A stretch of DNA of 64,000 nt from Clostridiales bacterium (GTDB taxonomy: Bacteria > Bacillota > Clostridia > Lachnospirales > Lachnospiraceae): the NCBI GenBank assembly GCA_020859985.1, contig JAJBVD010000034.1:124001-188000 (forward strand), given 5' to 3'. The notes under the pieces are model-generated. The model saw only the letters and a list, made by a program, of their open reading frames with translations, had not been told where the DNA came from and did not search any database. Position numbers and translations under genes: made by a program. Below are positions 10,101 to 18,224 of the stretch, piece by piece. Every line of letters begins with the position of its first letter. Position 1 is the first letter of the stretch.

Positions 10101-10614
10101 ATTCCGTGCCGTCCGGCATGGTCAGGGCAACGCTGCCGGTCACCTCGCGGGCAGTCACACCCTTTCCCGCGCCTCGCGTCAGCAGACGCAGATGGCGGGG
10201 CACACGGCGCACCGTATAGAATGCAGTCCCCTCCGGTGCTACCGCAAAATCTGCCATTCTGTTTTCAGTGCTCTGCGTTGCCGCAGGATTAGTCACGTTA
10301 CTGCCGCTGCTCTGCGTTGCCGCACGGTCATAAATTCCAGTGCCATGAGCATTTTGCTCCGAAAAGGTCAGCTCCACATACGGCTCCCTGTCATAGGCAG
10401 CGAACTGGCTCTGCAGCACAACCCCTTCCTTTTTATTCGAGGACGATCCGGTCTCGCCGTACAGCGCAAATACAATTGCGTCAAAAATAGTCGTCTTTCC
10501 GGCTCCGGTATCCCCCGTGATCAGAAACAGGTTCTGACTTAAGTCCTCAAAATGGATGGTGGTCTGATTGCCATAAGAACCAAACGCCCACATCGTCAGT
10601 GTGATCGGTCTCAT
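7135..10614 (-). CDS. sbcC: Exonuclease SbcCD, subunit C
   Basis: The SMC/Rad50-like ATPase of the SbcCD nuclease, which cleaves DNA hairpins and protein-blocked ends. The 1159 residues show the full architecture: Walker A GDTGAGKTT near residue 35, long coiled coils, the zinc hook CPVCG near residue 575, the ABC signature LSGGESF near 1063 and Walker B MMFIDEGFGSLD near 1093. Its ATG overlaps the sbcD stop as ATGA, so the two are co-translated. Two Ser/Asp/Thr-rich inserts, one in the N-terminal ATPase lobe and one just after the hook, are probably flexible loops. Confidence 0.97.
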   Translation of the reverse strand: MRPITLTMWAFGSYGNQTTIHFEDLSQNLFLITGDTGAGKTTIFDAIVFALYGETGSSSNKKEGVVLQSQFAAYDREPYVELTFSEQNAHGTGIYDRAATQSSGSNVTNPAATQSTENRMADFAVAPEGTAFYTVRRVPRHLRLLTRGAGKGVTAREVTGSVALTMPDGTEYPSKETDKKLEEIVGLTKAQFMQVAMIAQGEFMELLRAKSDDKKVIFRKLFHTDLYQKIEEELGNRKREKEKEIASIRTACQTEAAHLRIPDGYEKTPEILRLQKQVRDGNMTSLDAFLEALDELCTHLEEKQKEAKKQREEADAKEKEKRDAFTNAQNLAQAYSRLEAAQKELAGYEKQAAEMEEKKALIANLRAAFEIHGDYRLFRDAADTADASEKKLEQLRDAFPEQETLVNETAAEQEKQQTLLEKEQEAAARTEERVSKTLEILQKQADADRQIRLDEETLKQAEQKETKALSALEQFCQREQLWREQEAALADVPEKLALFQGRQEGLAHFSDHLNTVKKLQKEVLCQEQVCKQAQQEYIRADGAYQSARAEYEQLRAAFLDEQAGILARSLKDGEPCPVCGSREHPHPAELLHAAGAHWRRANDLDTVDSLDRTESPDTAASSRRTDGPDTLSQEMLDSLEKKADELSEKQKTLAAKSHAAAELLAAKRETLKAEAEKLREEMKAESGNEQKEDVFYKNPEWENDEFTENKTDKYIDEIILTADTQITEQTLALKSEKEELEQQRLQLQEVRKNLEDADENKQELNRLAEEARQKKAAAYAGLEGSRQRRRALNETGSFATAAEAKKALTDAQNSRQERAAAARKAAEKAVSAREQRDRTAALIHKYEQELPAQKELCEQRKQDYEAGMLRRKQTESEWQELAAGHVPEDESRLREELEQYTKGIVSARSRLESALEAIAGRPEPDLEEFNTEMKVAEEQRTAADQQYARTGEEYRADERMRETLRAGLKERRQVIEEHTRLDTLYRLVSGNVKDSRMDLETFVQRYYMEQILHAANRRFLEMSGGQFELRMVDAERAGKGKNRGLDLMVYSTVTGKEREIRTLSGGESFMAALSLALGMADQIQQRTAAIHLDMMFIDEGFGSLDDRSRGQAVRVLKEMAGGSRLIGIISHVTELKQEIDDQLLVTKDETGSHVKWQIS

Positions 10615-11912
10615 AAATCGCTCCCTCCTGACAGCTTCCGCGGCAGTAACGAAGATGGTTGTGCCACGTTTTCCCCGGCAGACGCTTCCGTCACAGTCCG
10701 GATCACATCACGAAGAATTCCTTTCTCCGCATCATCCATGTCTTTCAGAAAAGCACAGCACAGCTCGTAGGGGTCCGGAGCAGAATCCGCCGACCATCCA
10801 TCACCGTAATCCTGCTCATAATCCGCCGTGCGCACCGTCTCCCTGCGGATTTCCAGTAAATTCGGAAACGCCAGACGCAGCCGCTCCTGCATATCAATCA
10901 CTTCCAGATCTGTCTTGTCCGTCAAAACCACCGTCACATAATCCTGACAAGACTGTTTTAATACCTCCTCCAGTGTCCCGCGGATCACACGCACCTCACG
11001 AAGCGGCACAAGCGGGATCGTTGAAATCTGAATTTCTGCGCTGGGCAATATTCCCTTCGGCCCCAGCTCCACCACAACAATCCCTTTTTCCTGCCCGGCC
11101 TCGCTGACGGAACACGCAAGCGGCGTCCCGCAGTAGCGGAGCCGTTCGCTTCCCACCTTCATCGGCTTGTGAAGATGGCCAAGCGCCGCATAATCAAAGC
11201 CTTCCAGCACTTCCGCCGTCACCGCGTCGATATTGCCGACTGTCTGAATTTCCGAGTCCATGCGCTCGATTCCTGTCTCCGTTCCTGGATTGGGGACGCA
11301 GGCCGCGCCATTTTGCGAAGCAAAATGTTGAGAATCCGTTTCCCGGGAAACCGGAAGGTAGAATTGGTGACTGACCAGCACATTCCTCGCGCTTCTGTCG
11401 ATCTTTTCCCGCGCGATCAGTCTGCGTAAAGATTCTTCATAAGAAAAATTGTTGCCGTTCTCATCGACGCCGACAATGCCCTTCACCATCGATGGTTTTA
11501 CAAACGGCAGCAGGTAAAAATGCACCTCCCCATACTCATCCGTGCAGGTCACCTGCTCGATGTATTCCTCCGCTGTGCGCGGCGGCTGCCCGACCATATA
11601 CAGGTTCTGCCTGGAAAGCACGCTCCGGAAGCAGTTCACCCGCGAAGCACTGTCATGATTCCCGCTGATCATCATAATGGCCGCCTCCGGAACCGCCTCC
11701 CGCAGCTCCCCGATAAAGCGGTCAAACACCTCCACAGCCTCCGCAGACGGCACTGCTTTGTCATAAATATCCCCGGCAATCACCACCGCATCCGGGCATT
11801 CCCGTCCCGCGATTTCCGTGATCTGATGCAAAATATACTCCTGATCCTCCCGAAGATCCCGGTTCAGAAGCTTCAGGCCGATGTGTAAGTCTGATAAGTG
11901 AAAGAATTTCAT
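10611..11912 (-). CDS. sbcD: Exonuclease SbcCD, subunit D
   Basis: The Mre11-like metallophosphoesterase partner of SbcC. Seen in 433 residues: phosphodiesterase motif I LSDLHIG, motif II AGDIYD, motif III SGNHDS, and the later VSHQFY and ALGHLHKP histidine motifs, so all metal ligands are present. The start at 11912 follows AAGGAG with 7-base spacing; an earlier in-frame GTG at 11927 is less likely. It sits between the HAD phosphatase (11-base gap upstream) and sbcC (4-base overlap). Confidence 0.96.
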   Translation of the reverse strand: MKFFHLSDLHIGLKLLNRDLREDQEYILHQITEIAGRECPDAVVIAGDIYDKAVPSAEAVEVFDRFIGELREAVPEAAIMMISGNHDSASRVNCFRSVLSRQNLYMVGQPPRTAEEYIEQVTCTDEYGEVHFYLLPFVKPSMVKGIVGVDENGNNFSYEESLRRLIAREKIDRSARNVLVSHQFYLPVSRETDSQHFASQNGAACVPNPGTETGIERMDSEIQTVGNIDAVTAEVLEGFDYAALGHLHKPMKVGSERLRYCGTPLACSVSEAGQEKGIVVVELGPKGILPSAEIQISTIPLVPLREVRVIRGTLEEVLKQSCQDYVTVVLTDKTDLEVIDMQERLRLAFPNLLEIRRETVRTADYEQDYGDGWSADSAPDPYELCCAFLKDMDDAEKGILRDVIRTVTEASAGENVAQPSSLLPRKLSGGSDL

Positions 11913-11923
11913 ATCGCTCTCCT

Positions 11924-12634
11924 TCACTCCCTCTCCAGCCCCACAATCACATCCGGCAGATCCCCCACCTCCGCGCAGATTGCGGCAGCCTGAGCCTCTT
12001 CCAGTTCCTCGCGGGAGCCATACCCATAAAGCACGCCTACGCAGGGAAGGCCATTTTCCTTTGCACCAGCTACGTCATGAGAGCGATCACCTACCATGAG
12101 AATATGATCACCGTTTCCGCCAGCGCTCCCATTTTCCGAATTCTCCGGCTCGCCCTTAGCCCCTGCTTCCAGTTGGGCAATCGCATAGGCGATCACATCG
12201 CCCTTCCGGCTCCGGCTGTCGTCCATCGTCGCCCCGGCGATCAGATCAAAATACTCTGTCAGACCAAACCAGGCAAGAACCTGCTTTGCGGTCTCCTCCG
12301 GCTTGGATGTCGCCACTGCAAGCTTTCGCCCTTGCGCACGCAGAACCTGCAGCATTTCCGGTATTCCCTTGTACGGGGCGTTCTCTTTCCATCCGCGCTC
12401 GTGGTAATACTCCCGAAAATCATCTACCATATGATCCGCCTGCTGCTTCGACATCCCGTAATGTGTCTGAAACGAGTCGTAAAGCGGCGGGCCGACAAAG
12501 GTCATCAGCTTGTCCCGGTCTGTCTCCTCAATGCCATTCTTTTTTAATGCATACAGAACTGCATTGACAATCCCCGGCGCTGACTCCGTCAAAGTACCGT
12601 CCAGATCAAATAAAATGGTATCATAATGTCTCAT
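11924..12634 (-). CDS. HAD-family phosphatase (phosphoglycolate phosphatase-like)
   Basis: A class IA haloacid-dehalogenase phosphatase of 236 residues. Seen: the nucleophile motif ILFDLDGTLTES at the N-terminus, motif II VATSK, and the acidic motif MVGDRSHDVAGAKENG. The cap-domain sequence VGPPLYDSF is typical of the Gph/PPase-like branch, but the substrate cannot be assigned. A Gly/Asn/Glu-rich loop (about 175-190) interrupts the core. The start at 12634 has GAGGAG upstream; a longer frame would overlap larB by about 60 bases. Confidence 0.85.
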   Translation of the reverse strand: MRHYDTILFDLDGTLTESAPGIVNAVLYALKKNGIEETDRDKLMTFVGPPLYDSFQTHYGMSKQQADHMVDDFREYYHERGWKENAPYKGIPEMLQVLRAQGRKLAVATSKPEETAKQVLAWFGLTEYFDLIAGATMDDSRSRKGDVIAYAIAQLEAGAKGEPENSENGSAGGNGDHILMVGDRSHDVAGAKENGLPCVGVLYGYGSREELEEAQAAAICAEVGDLPDVIVGLERE

Positions 12635-12671
12635 AAATCTCTTCTCTCCTCTTTTACTCTTCCCTGATTCT

Positions 12672-13520
12672 CTATTTGCATGACTGCCGGTTGATCCGCG
12701 CCGCAAGCACGCCCGCGCCAAAGCCATTGTCAATGTTGACGATGCTGACGCCGCTCGCGCAGGAATTCAGCATCGACAAAAGCGCCGCAGCCCCGCCAAA
12801 ATTCGCGCCATAGCCCACGCTCGTCGGCACGCCGATCACCGGACAGGCAACCAGTCCGCCGATCACACTCACCAATGCACCTTCCATACCCGCAACCGCG
12901 ATGATCACATTTGCGTCCTCCAGCACAGGAAGACGATGCAGCAGACGATGCAGCCCCGCCACGCCAACATCATAGACACGCTCCACATAGCTACCGTTCA
13001 GCTCCGCCGTAATCGCGGCTTCCTCTGCAACCGACAGGTCGCTGGTCCCGGCTGCCACCACAACTGTTTTGCCGATCTTCTCCAATTCGGCGGCATTCGC
13101 GATGCCGATACGGGAGGTGGGGTCATATATAAAATCATATACATCGCCGGAGCCCTCTTCCAGAGTGTTCATCTCATCCGCTCCGGATGTCGTTCTCGTA
13201 GAAAAAGGTCTCAGCTTCGCCCCCAGCATCCGGGCCACTTCCTCCGCTTTTTCAGAAGACAGCCGAGTTGTCATGATATTTTTCACATTCCGCCCTGCCA
13301 TAGCCTGAATGATCCCGGCAATCTGCTCCGCGGTCTTTCCCTCTCCGTAAATTACCTCCGGCATCCCCTGCCGTACCGCACGATGCAAGTCAATATCCGC
13401 GTAATTGCCGACCTGCATATCCGGTCTGAGACAGCTATCCATATCTTTCATAGCCTGCTCCGGCGTACAGCTGCCCTCATATACCTGCTGTAATAAACGA
13501 TAAATCTCCTGCTGTTCCAT
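12672..13520 (-). CDS. larB: Nickel-pincer cofactor biosynthesis protein LarB
   Basis: LarB carboxylates and hydrolyses nicotinic acid adenine dinucleotide in the first step of the nickel-pincer cofactor of lactate racemase. The 282 residues show the PurE-like core: VVAAGTSDLSVAEEAA, then ERVYDVGVAGLHRLLHRL, VAGMEGALVSVIGGLV and VPTSVGYGANFGG. No larA, larC or larE lies in the window, so partners must be elsewhere. It is upstream of the HAD and sbcDC genes on the same strand and may share their transcript. Confidence 0.92.
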   Translation of the reverse strand: MEQQEIYRLLQQVYEGSCTPEQAMKDMDSCLRPDMQVGNYADIDLHRAVRQGMPEVIYGEGKTAEQIAGIIQAMAGRNVKNIMTTRLSSEKAEEVARMLGAKLRPFSTRTTSGADEMNTLEEGSGDVYDFIYDPTSRIGIANAAELEKIGKTVVVAAGTSDLSVAEEAAITAELNGSYVERVYDVGVAGLHRLLHRLPVLEDANVIIAVAGMEGALVSVIGGLVACPVIGVPTSVGYGANFGGAAALLSMLNSCASGVSIVNIDNGFGAGVLAARINRQSCK

Positions 13521-13781
13521 CTATTGCGGCTCCCCCTTCTCATCCTTCAGCCAATACCAGAGTACGTAACTGTTCAGCAAACAGCGCCGTTTGCTGTAAA
13601 GAATCATATCATAAATCAGGTCTTTGCGATAGTACCAGAAAAAAAGAAAACGACAAAGGCGTGAAAAATAACCTTTCGTTTGCCTCTGATCTGTGTTATA
13701 GTGTCATTCATAAGGACTTCCGGAGTTTTTCCGACAGTCCTGCGGCAAAGAAGTTTTCTTTTTCTATAAGGAGGATTTGCT

Positions 13782-14636
13782 ATGGAAATGACATTGGGTA
13801 TGTACGAAAGCTTCGGCAATGATTACCTGATCTACGACACGGAAAAGAACAGCTATGAATTAAAGCCTGAGGACATCCGCAGTATCTGCAACCGCCAGTT
13901 CGGCGCCGGCTCCGATGGCATTCTGGTCGGCCCGGTGCAGATTTTCGGAAAAATGGGCGTCAAAATCTACAACCCGGACGGCAGCGAGGCCGCGATTGCC
14001 GGCACCGGCCTGTGCATTTTCGCAAAATATCTGAAAGACGCCGGGTACGTAATGAAAAAAGAATTCACGATTCAGACGCAGAGCCGTCCGGTGACCGTTC
14101 GCTATCACAATGAAGAGGCGCGTGAGCTGACCATTTCCATGGGAAAGCTCTATTGCGGTCAGACAAAACCGGAGAGCGGTGAGCGCACAGAGCTCGTACC
14201 GATCACCTGGAATGGAAAAAGCTATCAGGGCACCTGCGTGTGGATGGGGAATCTGCATTGCATCATCCCGATGGATGAGATATCAAAAGAAGCCGTCTGC
14301 GGGATTGGCAGCACTCTGGAGAAGTCCGAGCGCTTCCCGGACGGGATCAACACACAGATCATCCGCATCGCAGATAAAAATAACATTTACACAGAAGTCT
14401 ATGAACGCGGAGCCGGATACACGCTGGCATCCGGCAGCAGCTGCTGCGCGGCTGCAGGCGTCGCGTATCAGCTCGGCCTCACCGACCCCTGCGTCTACGT
14501 GCATATGCCAGGCGGCCGCATCGCCGTGCGCATCGATGAGGACATGACCGCACACATGACCGGCAGCGCCGACTGTATTGGACATATCACACTGTCCGAT
14601 GAATTTTTGCGCAAGCACCAGATCATGGCAGACTAG
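13782..14636 (+). CDS. DapF-like protein lacking both catalytic cysteines
   Basis: A 284-residue relative of diaminopimelate epimerase. The fold markers are clear: FGNDYLIYD, GSDGILVG, NPDGSEA and ERGAGYTLASGSS. In true DapF the two catalytic cysteines follow NxDGSxxxx and ERGxGxTxA. Here the first position reads NPDGSEAAIAG (Ala) and the second YTLASGS (Ser), so the two-base racemisation chemistry is not possible as in DapF. The AAGGAGG ribosome-binding site is good and the frame is intact, so the protein is probably made for another task. It is followed 21 bases later by a PurF-like gene that has also lost its catalytic cysteine. I recall a similar serine-containing clade in Clostridia, but could not check that. 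Confidence 0.8.
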   Translation: MEMTLGMYESFGNDYLIYDTEKNSYELKPEDIRSICNRQFGAGSDGILVGPVQIFGKMGVKIYNPDGSEAAIAGTGLCIFAKYLKDAGYVMKKEFTIQTQSRPVTVRYHNEEARELTISMGKLYCGQTKPESGERTELVPITWNGKSYQGTCVWMGNLHCIIPMDEISKEAVCGIGSTLEKSERFPDGINTQIIRIADKNNIYTEVYERGAGYTLASGSSCCAAAGVAYQLGLTDPCVYVHMPGGRIAVRIDEDMTAHMTGSADCIGHITLSDEFLRKHQIMAD

Positions 14637-14657
14637 ACAGCAACGAGGAGACAAAAT

Positions 14658-16076
14658 ATGGGTGGTATTTTTGGAGTGGCAGCAAAAAGAAGCTGCACGA
14701 TGGAACTGTTTTACGGAGTTGATTATCATTCCCATCTCGGGACACGCCGCGGCGGAATGGCCGTATATGGAGAACAGGGCTTTCAGCGCGCGATCCACAA
14801 TATTGAAAATTCACCGTTTCGTACCAAATTTGAACAGGACGCGGACGAAATGGAAGGACATCTGGGGATTGGGTGCATATCTGATTACGAGCCCCAGCCT
14901 CTTCTTGTGCAGTCGCATCTGGGCAGCTTTGCAATCACAACAGTCGGCAAGATCAACAACATGGACGAACTTCTGCAGTCAGTCTATGAAAACGGAAATA
15001 CACATTTTCAGGAGATGAGCGGCGGGCAGATCAACGCGACCGAGCTGATTGCTTCCCTCATTTGCAAAAAAGAAACCATCATAGAAGGCATTCGTTACGT
15101 ACAGCAAATCGTCGACGGTTCCATGACTCTGCTTCTGCTGACAAAAGATGGCATCTATGCCGCGCGTGACCGGCTCGGCAGGACGCCGCTGGTCGTCGGC
15201 AAAAAAGACGACGCATACTGTGTCTCCTTTGAGAGCTTTGCCTATCTGAATCTTGGGTACAGTGATTACCGGGAATTGGGGCCGGCTGAAATTGATTTTA
15301 TCACACCGGATAGCGTGACCGTTGTCGGCGAGCCGGGCGACAAGATGCGCATCTGCTCTTTCCTGTGGGTATATTATGGTTATCCAACCTCCTCCTACGA
15401 AGGAGTAAACGTCGAGGAAATGCGCTACCGCTGCGGCGGAATGCTTGCCAAACGCGACCGTGAGGCCGCGAATATTTCACCGGATATCATCGCCGGAGTC
15501 CCTGATTCCGGTACTGCCCATGCAATCGGCTACGCAAACGAATCCGGCATTCCATTTGCGCGCCCATTTATCAAGTACACACCGACCTGGCCGCGCTCTT
15601 TTATGCCGACAAAGCAGGCACAGCGAAATCTGATCGCACGCATGAAGCTGATTCCGGTCAAAGCACTCATCAAAGAAAAAAAGCTGCTGCTGATCGACGA
15701 CTCCATCGTGCGCGGCACACAGCTCCGCGAGACCACCGAGTTCCTTTACCAGAGCGGGGCAAAAGAGGTCCACGTACGTCCTGCCTGCCCGCCGCTGCTG
15801 TTTGGCTGCAAATACCTGAATTTCTCCCGCTCCAAGTCCGACATGGATCTGATCGCCCGCCGTATCGTACGAGAGCGCGAGGGCGATAACGTATCAAAAG
15901 AGGTGTTGTCCGATTACGCTGACCCGTGCAGCAAAAACTACGAAGAGATGCTCGAAGCAATACGTAAGCAGCAGAATTTCACTTCTCTTCGCTACCATCG
16001 TCTGGACGACATGGAGGAATCCATCGGGATCGAGCCGTGTAAGCTGTGTACGTACTGCTTCAGCGGGAAAGAATAA
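14658..16076 (+). CDS. PurF-like amidophosphoribosyltransferase lacking the nucleophilic cysteine
   Basis: A 472-residue homologue of glutamine PRPP amidotransferase. The N-terminal Ntn-glutaminase domain begins MGGIFG where PurF has a processed Cys-Gly-Ile; the codon for the nucleophile is GGT (Gly), so glutamine hydrolysis should be lost. The glutaminase fold is otherwise kept (GTRRGGMAVYG, RDRLGRTPLVVG). The phosphoribosyltransferase domain has an intact PRPP loop LLLIDDSIVRGTQ and the C-terminal cysteines of an Fe-S type PurF (CKLCTYC). It could use free ammonia, use another acceptor, or be regulatory. It is the second gene of an operon with the DapF-like gene. Confidence 0.85.
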   Translation: MGGIFGVAAKRSCTMELFYGVDYHSHLGTRRGGMAVYGEQGFQRAIHNIENSPFRTKFEQDADEMEGHLGIGCISDYEPQPLLVQSHLGSFAITTVGKINNMDELLQSVYENGNTHFQEMSGGQINATELIASLICKKETIIEGIRYVQQIVDGSMTLLLLTKDGIYAARDRLGRTPLVVGKKDDAYCVSFESFAYLNLGYSDYRELGPAEIDFITPDSVTVVGEPGDKMRICSFLWVYYGYPTSSYEGVNVEEMRYRCGGMLAKRDREAANISPDIIAGVPDSGTAHAIGYANESGIPFARPFIKYTPTWPRSFMPTKQAQRNLIARMKLIPVKALIKEKKLLLIDDSIVRGTQLRETTEFLYQSGAKEVHVRPACPPLLFGCKYLNFSRSKSDMDLIARRIVREREGDNVSKEVLSDYADPCSKNYEEMLEAIRKQQNFTSLRYHRLDDMEESIGIEPCKLCTYCFSGKE

Positions 16077-16167
16077 AGAAAAAGAATAAAGATCAGGAAC
16101 CGAAAAGTATCCTGAAATCAATCCAAAAAATCGTTCAAAAAAGTTCCGCCGAATTTCAAAAAAAGGC

Positions 16168-16196
16168 TTGCAATTTTAAGAACTCGATGCTATAAT
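16168..16196 (+). promoter_or_regulatory. Promoter of the tRNA-Pro gene
   Basis: TTGCAA, a 17-base spacer and TATAAT, 60 bases before the tRNA 5' end. Confidence 0.75.
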
Positions 16197-16256
16197 GAGC
16201 AAGCTGAAATTCGGTGGGCAAGAAAAAAATCTTCCGCAAGACAGCACAATTAAATA

Positions 16257-16330
16257 CGATGCGTGGCTCAGCTTGGTAGAGCGCTGCGTTCGGGACGCAG
16301 AGGTCGCAGGTTCAAATCCTGTCGCATCGA
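16257..16330 (+). tRNA. tRNA-Pro (anticodon CGG), intact
   Basis: A complete cloverleaf: acceptor stem CGATGCG/CGCATCG (7 perfect pairs), D arm GCTC/GAGC, anticodon stem CTGCG/CGCAG with loop TTCGGGA (anticodon CGG), and T arm with GGTTCAAATCC. The discriminator is A and CCA is not encoded. Its 3' half is the attachment site of the downstream element. Confidence 0.95.
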
Positions 16331-16331
16331 C
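16285..16331 (+). repeat. attL core: 3' half of tRNA-Pro
   Basis: These 47 bases, from the anticodon stem to the end of the tRNA, recur at 23445-23491 with one mismatch. That is the expected identity block of a tyrosine-integrase element inserted in a tRNA 3' end. The integrase gene is the first gene inside. Confidence 0.85.
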
Positions 16332-16342
16332 GAAAGCTAGAG

Positions 16343-16390
16343 AACGTCGGAAACCCAGTAAAATCAAGGGTTCCCGGCGTTTTTTCTTTT
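16343..16390 (+). terminator. Terminator after tRNA-Pro
   Basis: A 14-pair stem with one mismatch (AACGTCGG...CCGGCGTT, loop about 11 bases) followed by TTTTTTCTTTT. Related hairpins follow the tRNA remnants at 23.55 and 27.69 kb. Confidence 0.8.
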
Positions 16391-16430
16391 CTGCGAACGG
16401 TTGAAATCCGGCTGACCAAAATGCGTTTCT

Positions 16431-16466
16431 GCAAAAATTCAGCAAAAAATTCAGTAAAAATTTCGA
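16431..16466. repeat. Direct repeats near attL (possible integrase arm sites)
   Basis: Three tandem copies of an AAAATTCAG-like unit. The same units occur at 23292-23319, close to attR, at the other end of the element. Confidence 0.45.
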
Positions 16467-16500
16467 AGAAAACCGGCTTGTGCCGAGGAACAATAAAAAA

Positions 16501-17733
16501 TCACTCAAACAGGTCTGCTACGGACGCTGACATCGCTGCAAGGTCATTTTCCGCAGCGTTGGTTTTATGTTTCATATACTGCGCATAGATGTTCATGACT
16601 GTTGCTGCATCATTATCTCCCAGCCAGTATTGCACTTTCTTTACGTCCCATCCTTTATCAATGAGAAGCGAGGCACACGTATATCTCAGCTTGTGCAGGG
16701 TGATCTCCGGGCGACCGAATTCCTTCATTGCGCCAGAAAATTTGCTGGTAATGTAATCCGGTCGATAAGGGCGGCCATCCTCATGCGTGAAAACATAATT
16801 CTGCGTATCCTGATACGCATTCCCAAAGAAATCGTGGTTGGCATCCTGTTCCTCCTTTACTTTCCGGAAACAAAGCTCCGCAGTCGGAAACAGGTTCAGC
16901 ATTCGCCGTCCGGCGATTGTCTTTGTTCGATCTGATTTATAAATAGTTGTGTTTCCGGTTACCGTGTGGCAGATTGTCAGGACTTTATTTTTATAATTGA
17001 CTGCGGACCATTTCAGTCCAATAATTTCCTCCCGTCTCAGTCCATAGTACACGCCGACAAAAGCAATTGGCTTCAAAAATGGATAATGTTCCCCAAGGAA
17101 ACAGAACATCTCCCGGATTTCATCTTCTGTCAAAAACAGCATTTCCTCAGCATATTCCTTGCTTTTCTTATTTGTGACTTTTACATTAATCACCGGGTTA
17201 CAGGGAATCCCGATCTTGATCATCGCATAATCGTAAACAGCATAGAGTATGCTCCGTATGCTTTGCACGCTGCGTACGGAAAGCGGGCTGAGACTCTGAT
17301 CTTTCTGGCTGACCTTGCCCGAGGTCAGGCAATACCGATAAAACTCATCCAACACAGATGGCGTAACATCCCGGAGTCTTATATGCCTTGGTGCGAAGTA
17401 ACGTCTGATGGCTGCAGTACGTCTGCAATATGTATCATGCGTATTCCCACATATTTCAGAATCCTTTTTCTTCAACCAGATGTCCAGAAAATCGCATAAT
17501 TCAATATCTGGATCAATACCGGACTCAAACGCGGCAGACTCCTCCAGGTATGAATATTTTTCAATCATCTCTCTGGCAAAGCTTTCTGCTTTTCGTTTGT
17601 TTCCCTTCACTTCCAGACCAGTCTTTATCTGCTTCTTTTTCCAAGCCTGAGTAACTGGATCTTTATAAGACAATTGCACGTAAAAGAATTCCTTTCCGGA
17701 AGTCGTTACTCTTGTTATTAAACTACCCGTCAA
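16501..17733 (-). CDS. Tyrosine-type site-specific integrase
   Basis: The recombinase that integrates and excises the element at tRNA-Pro. It has 410 residues with an AP2-like arm-binding N-terminus (KKKQIKTGLEVKGNKRKAE), a SAM-like core-binding domain and the catalytic domain. Visible catalytic residues are Arg in GLRREEIIGLKW, HxxR in LHKLRYTC, and the terminal YWLGDND then NIYAQY with the probable nucleophile Tyr. The best start is TTG at 17733 with AGGAGGG upstream; an ATG at 17772 has no ribosome-binding site. It lies next to attL and is transcribed toward the tRNA, as usual for this class. Confidence 0.93.
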   Translation of the reverse strand: MTGSLITRVTTSGKEFFYVQLSYKDPVTQAWKKKQIKTGLEVKGNKRKAESFAREMIEKYSYLEESAAFESGIDPDIELCDFLDIWLKKKDSEICGNTHDTYCRRTAAIRRYFAPRHIRLRDVTPSVLDEFYRYCLTSGKVSQKDQSLSPLSVRSVQSIRSILYAVYDYAMIKIGIPCNPVINVKVTNKKSKEYAEEMLFLTEDEIREMFCFLGEHYPFLKPIAFVGVYYGLRREEIIGLKWSAVNYKNKVLTICHTVTGNTTIYKSDRTKTIAGRRMLNLFPTAELCFRKVKEEQDANHDFFGNAYQDTQNYVFTHEDGRPYRPDYITSKFSGAMKEFGRPEITLHKLRYTCASLLIDKGWDVKKVQYWLGDNDAATVMNIYAQYMKHKTNAAENDLAAMSASVADLFE

Positions 17734-17817
17734 TCTTGTTTCCCTCCTATCTATGTATGACGGGCCGTACAATGCAACATTATATTATCATGGCCCGTAT
17801 AAATATTTCAATATCTT

Positions 17818-18009
17818 TTATGAATCAGCCGTACCAGAGGTATTGTACAGATAATCCAAAATGGCTTTCTTACTGATCCGGTATATCCTACCGATTTTAC
17901 GGTACTCAAGTTTTCCCTCATCTATCAGCCGCATTACAGAACGCCGACTGATACGCAGGACAGTTGCCGTATCATCAATCGTCAATACGTCCAGATAATC
18001 GTCCAACAT
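17818..18009 (-). CDS. Excisionase-family helix-turn-helix protein
   Basis: A 63-residue MerR-like winged-helix (HTH_17) protein of the excisionase family: DVLTIDDTATVLRISRRSV, then LIDEGKLEYRKIGRIYRI, then KKAILDYL. It probably sets the direction of integrase action. The start at 18009 follows AAGGAGGG at 7-base spacing; an earlier in-frame ATG at 18015 is too close to it. It lies 84 bases upstream of the integrase start on the same strand. Confidence 0.88.
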   Translation of the reverse strand: MLDDYLDVLTIDDTATVLRISRRSVMRLIDEGKLEYRKIGRIYRISKKAILDYLYNTSGTADS

Positions 18010-18224
18010 AGCCATCCCTCCTTTCATAAACCCGGGATCTCTCCCCTGCATCTAATATGTTCGATTTTTAAAAAAACAGCGAAATTTCAAATCCATACTT
18101 TTGAAAACACATCCATCTTGCCCGAAATCCTTACAATGCAATTTCTGATGGTAAAAACCTGTTTGTGTATTTAATATGTCGGATTTTTGGGTCGAAAAAA
18201 AAATTCCATACATGAAATTTTTAA

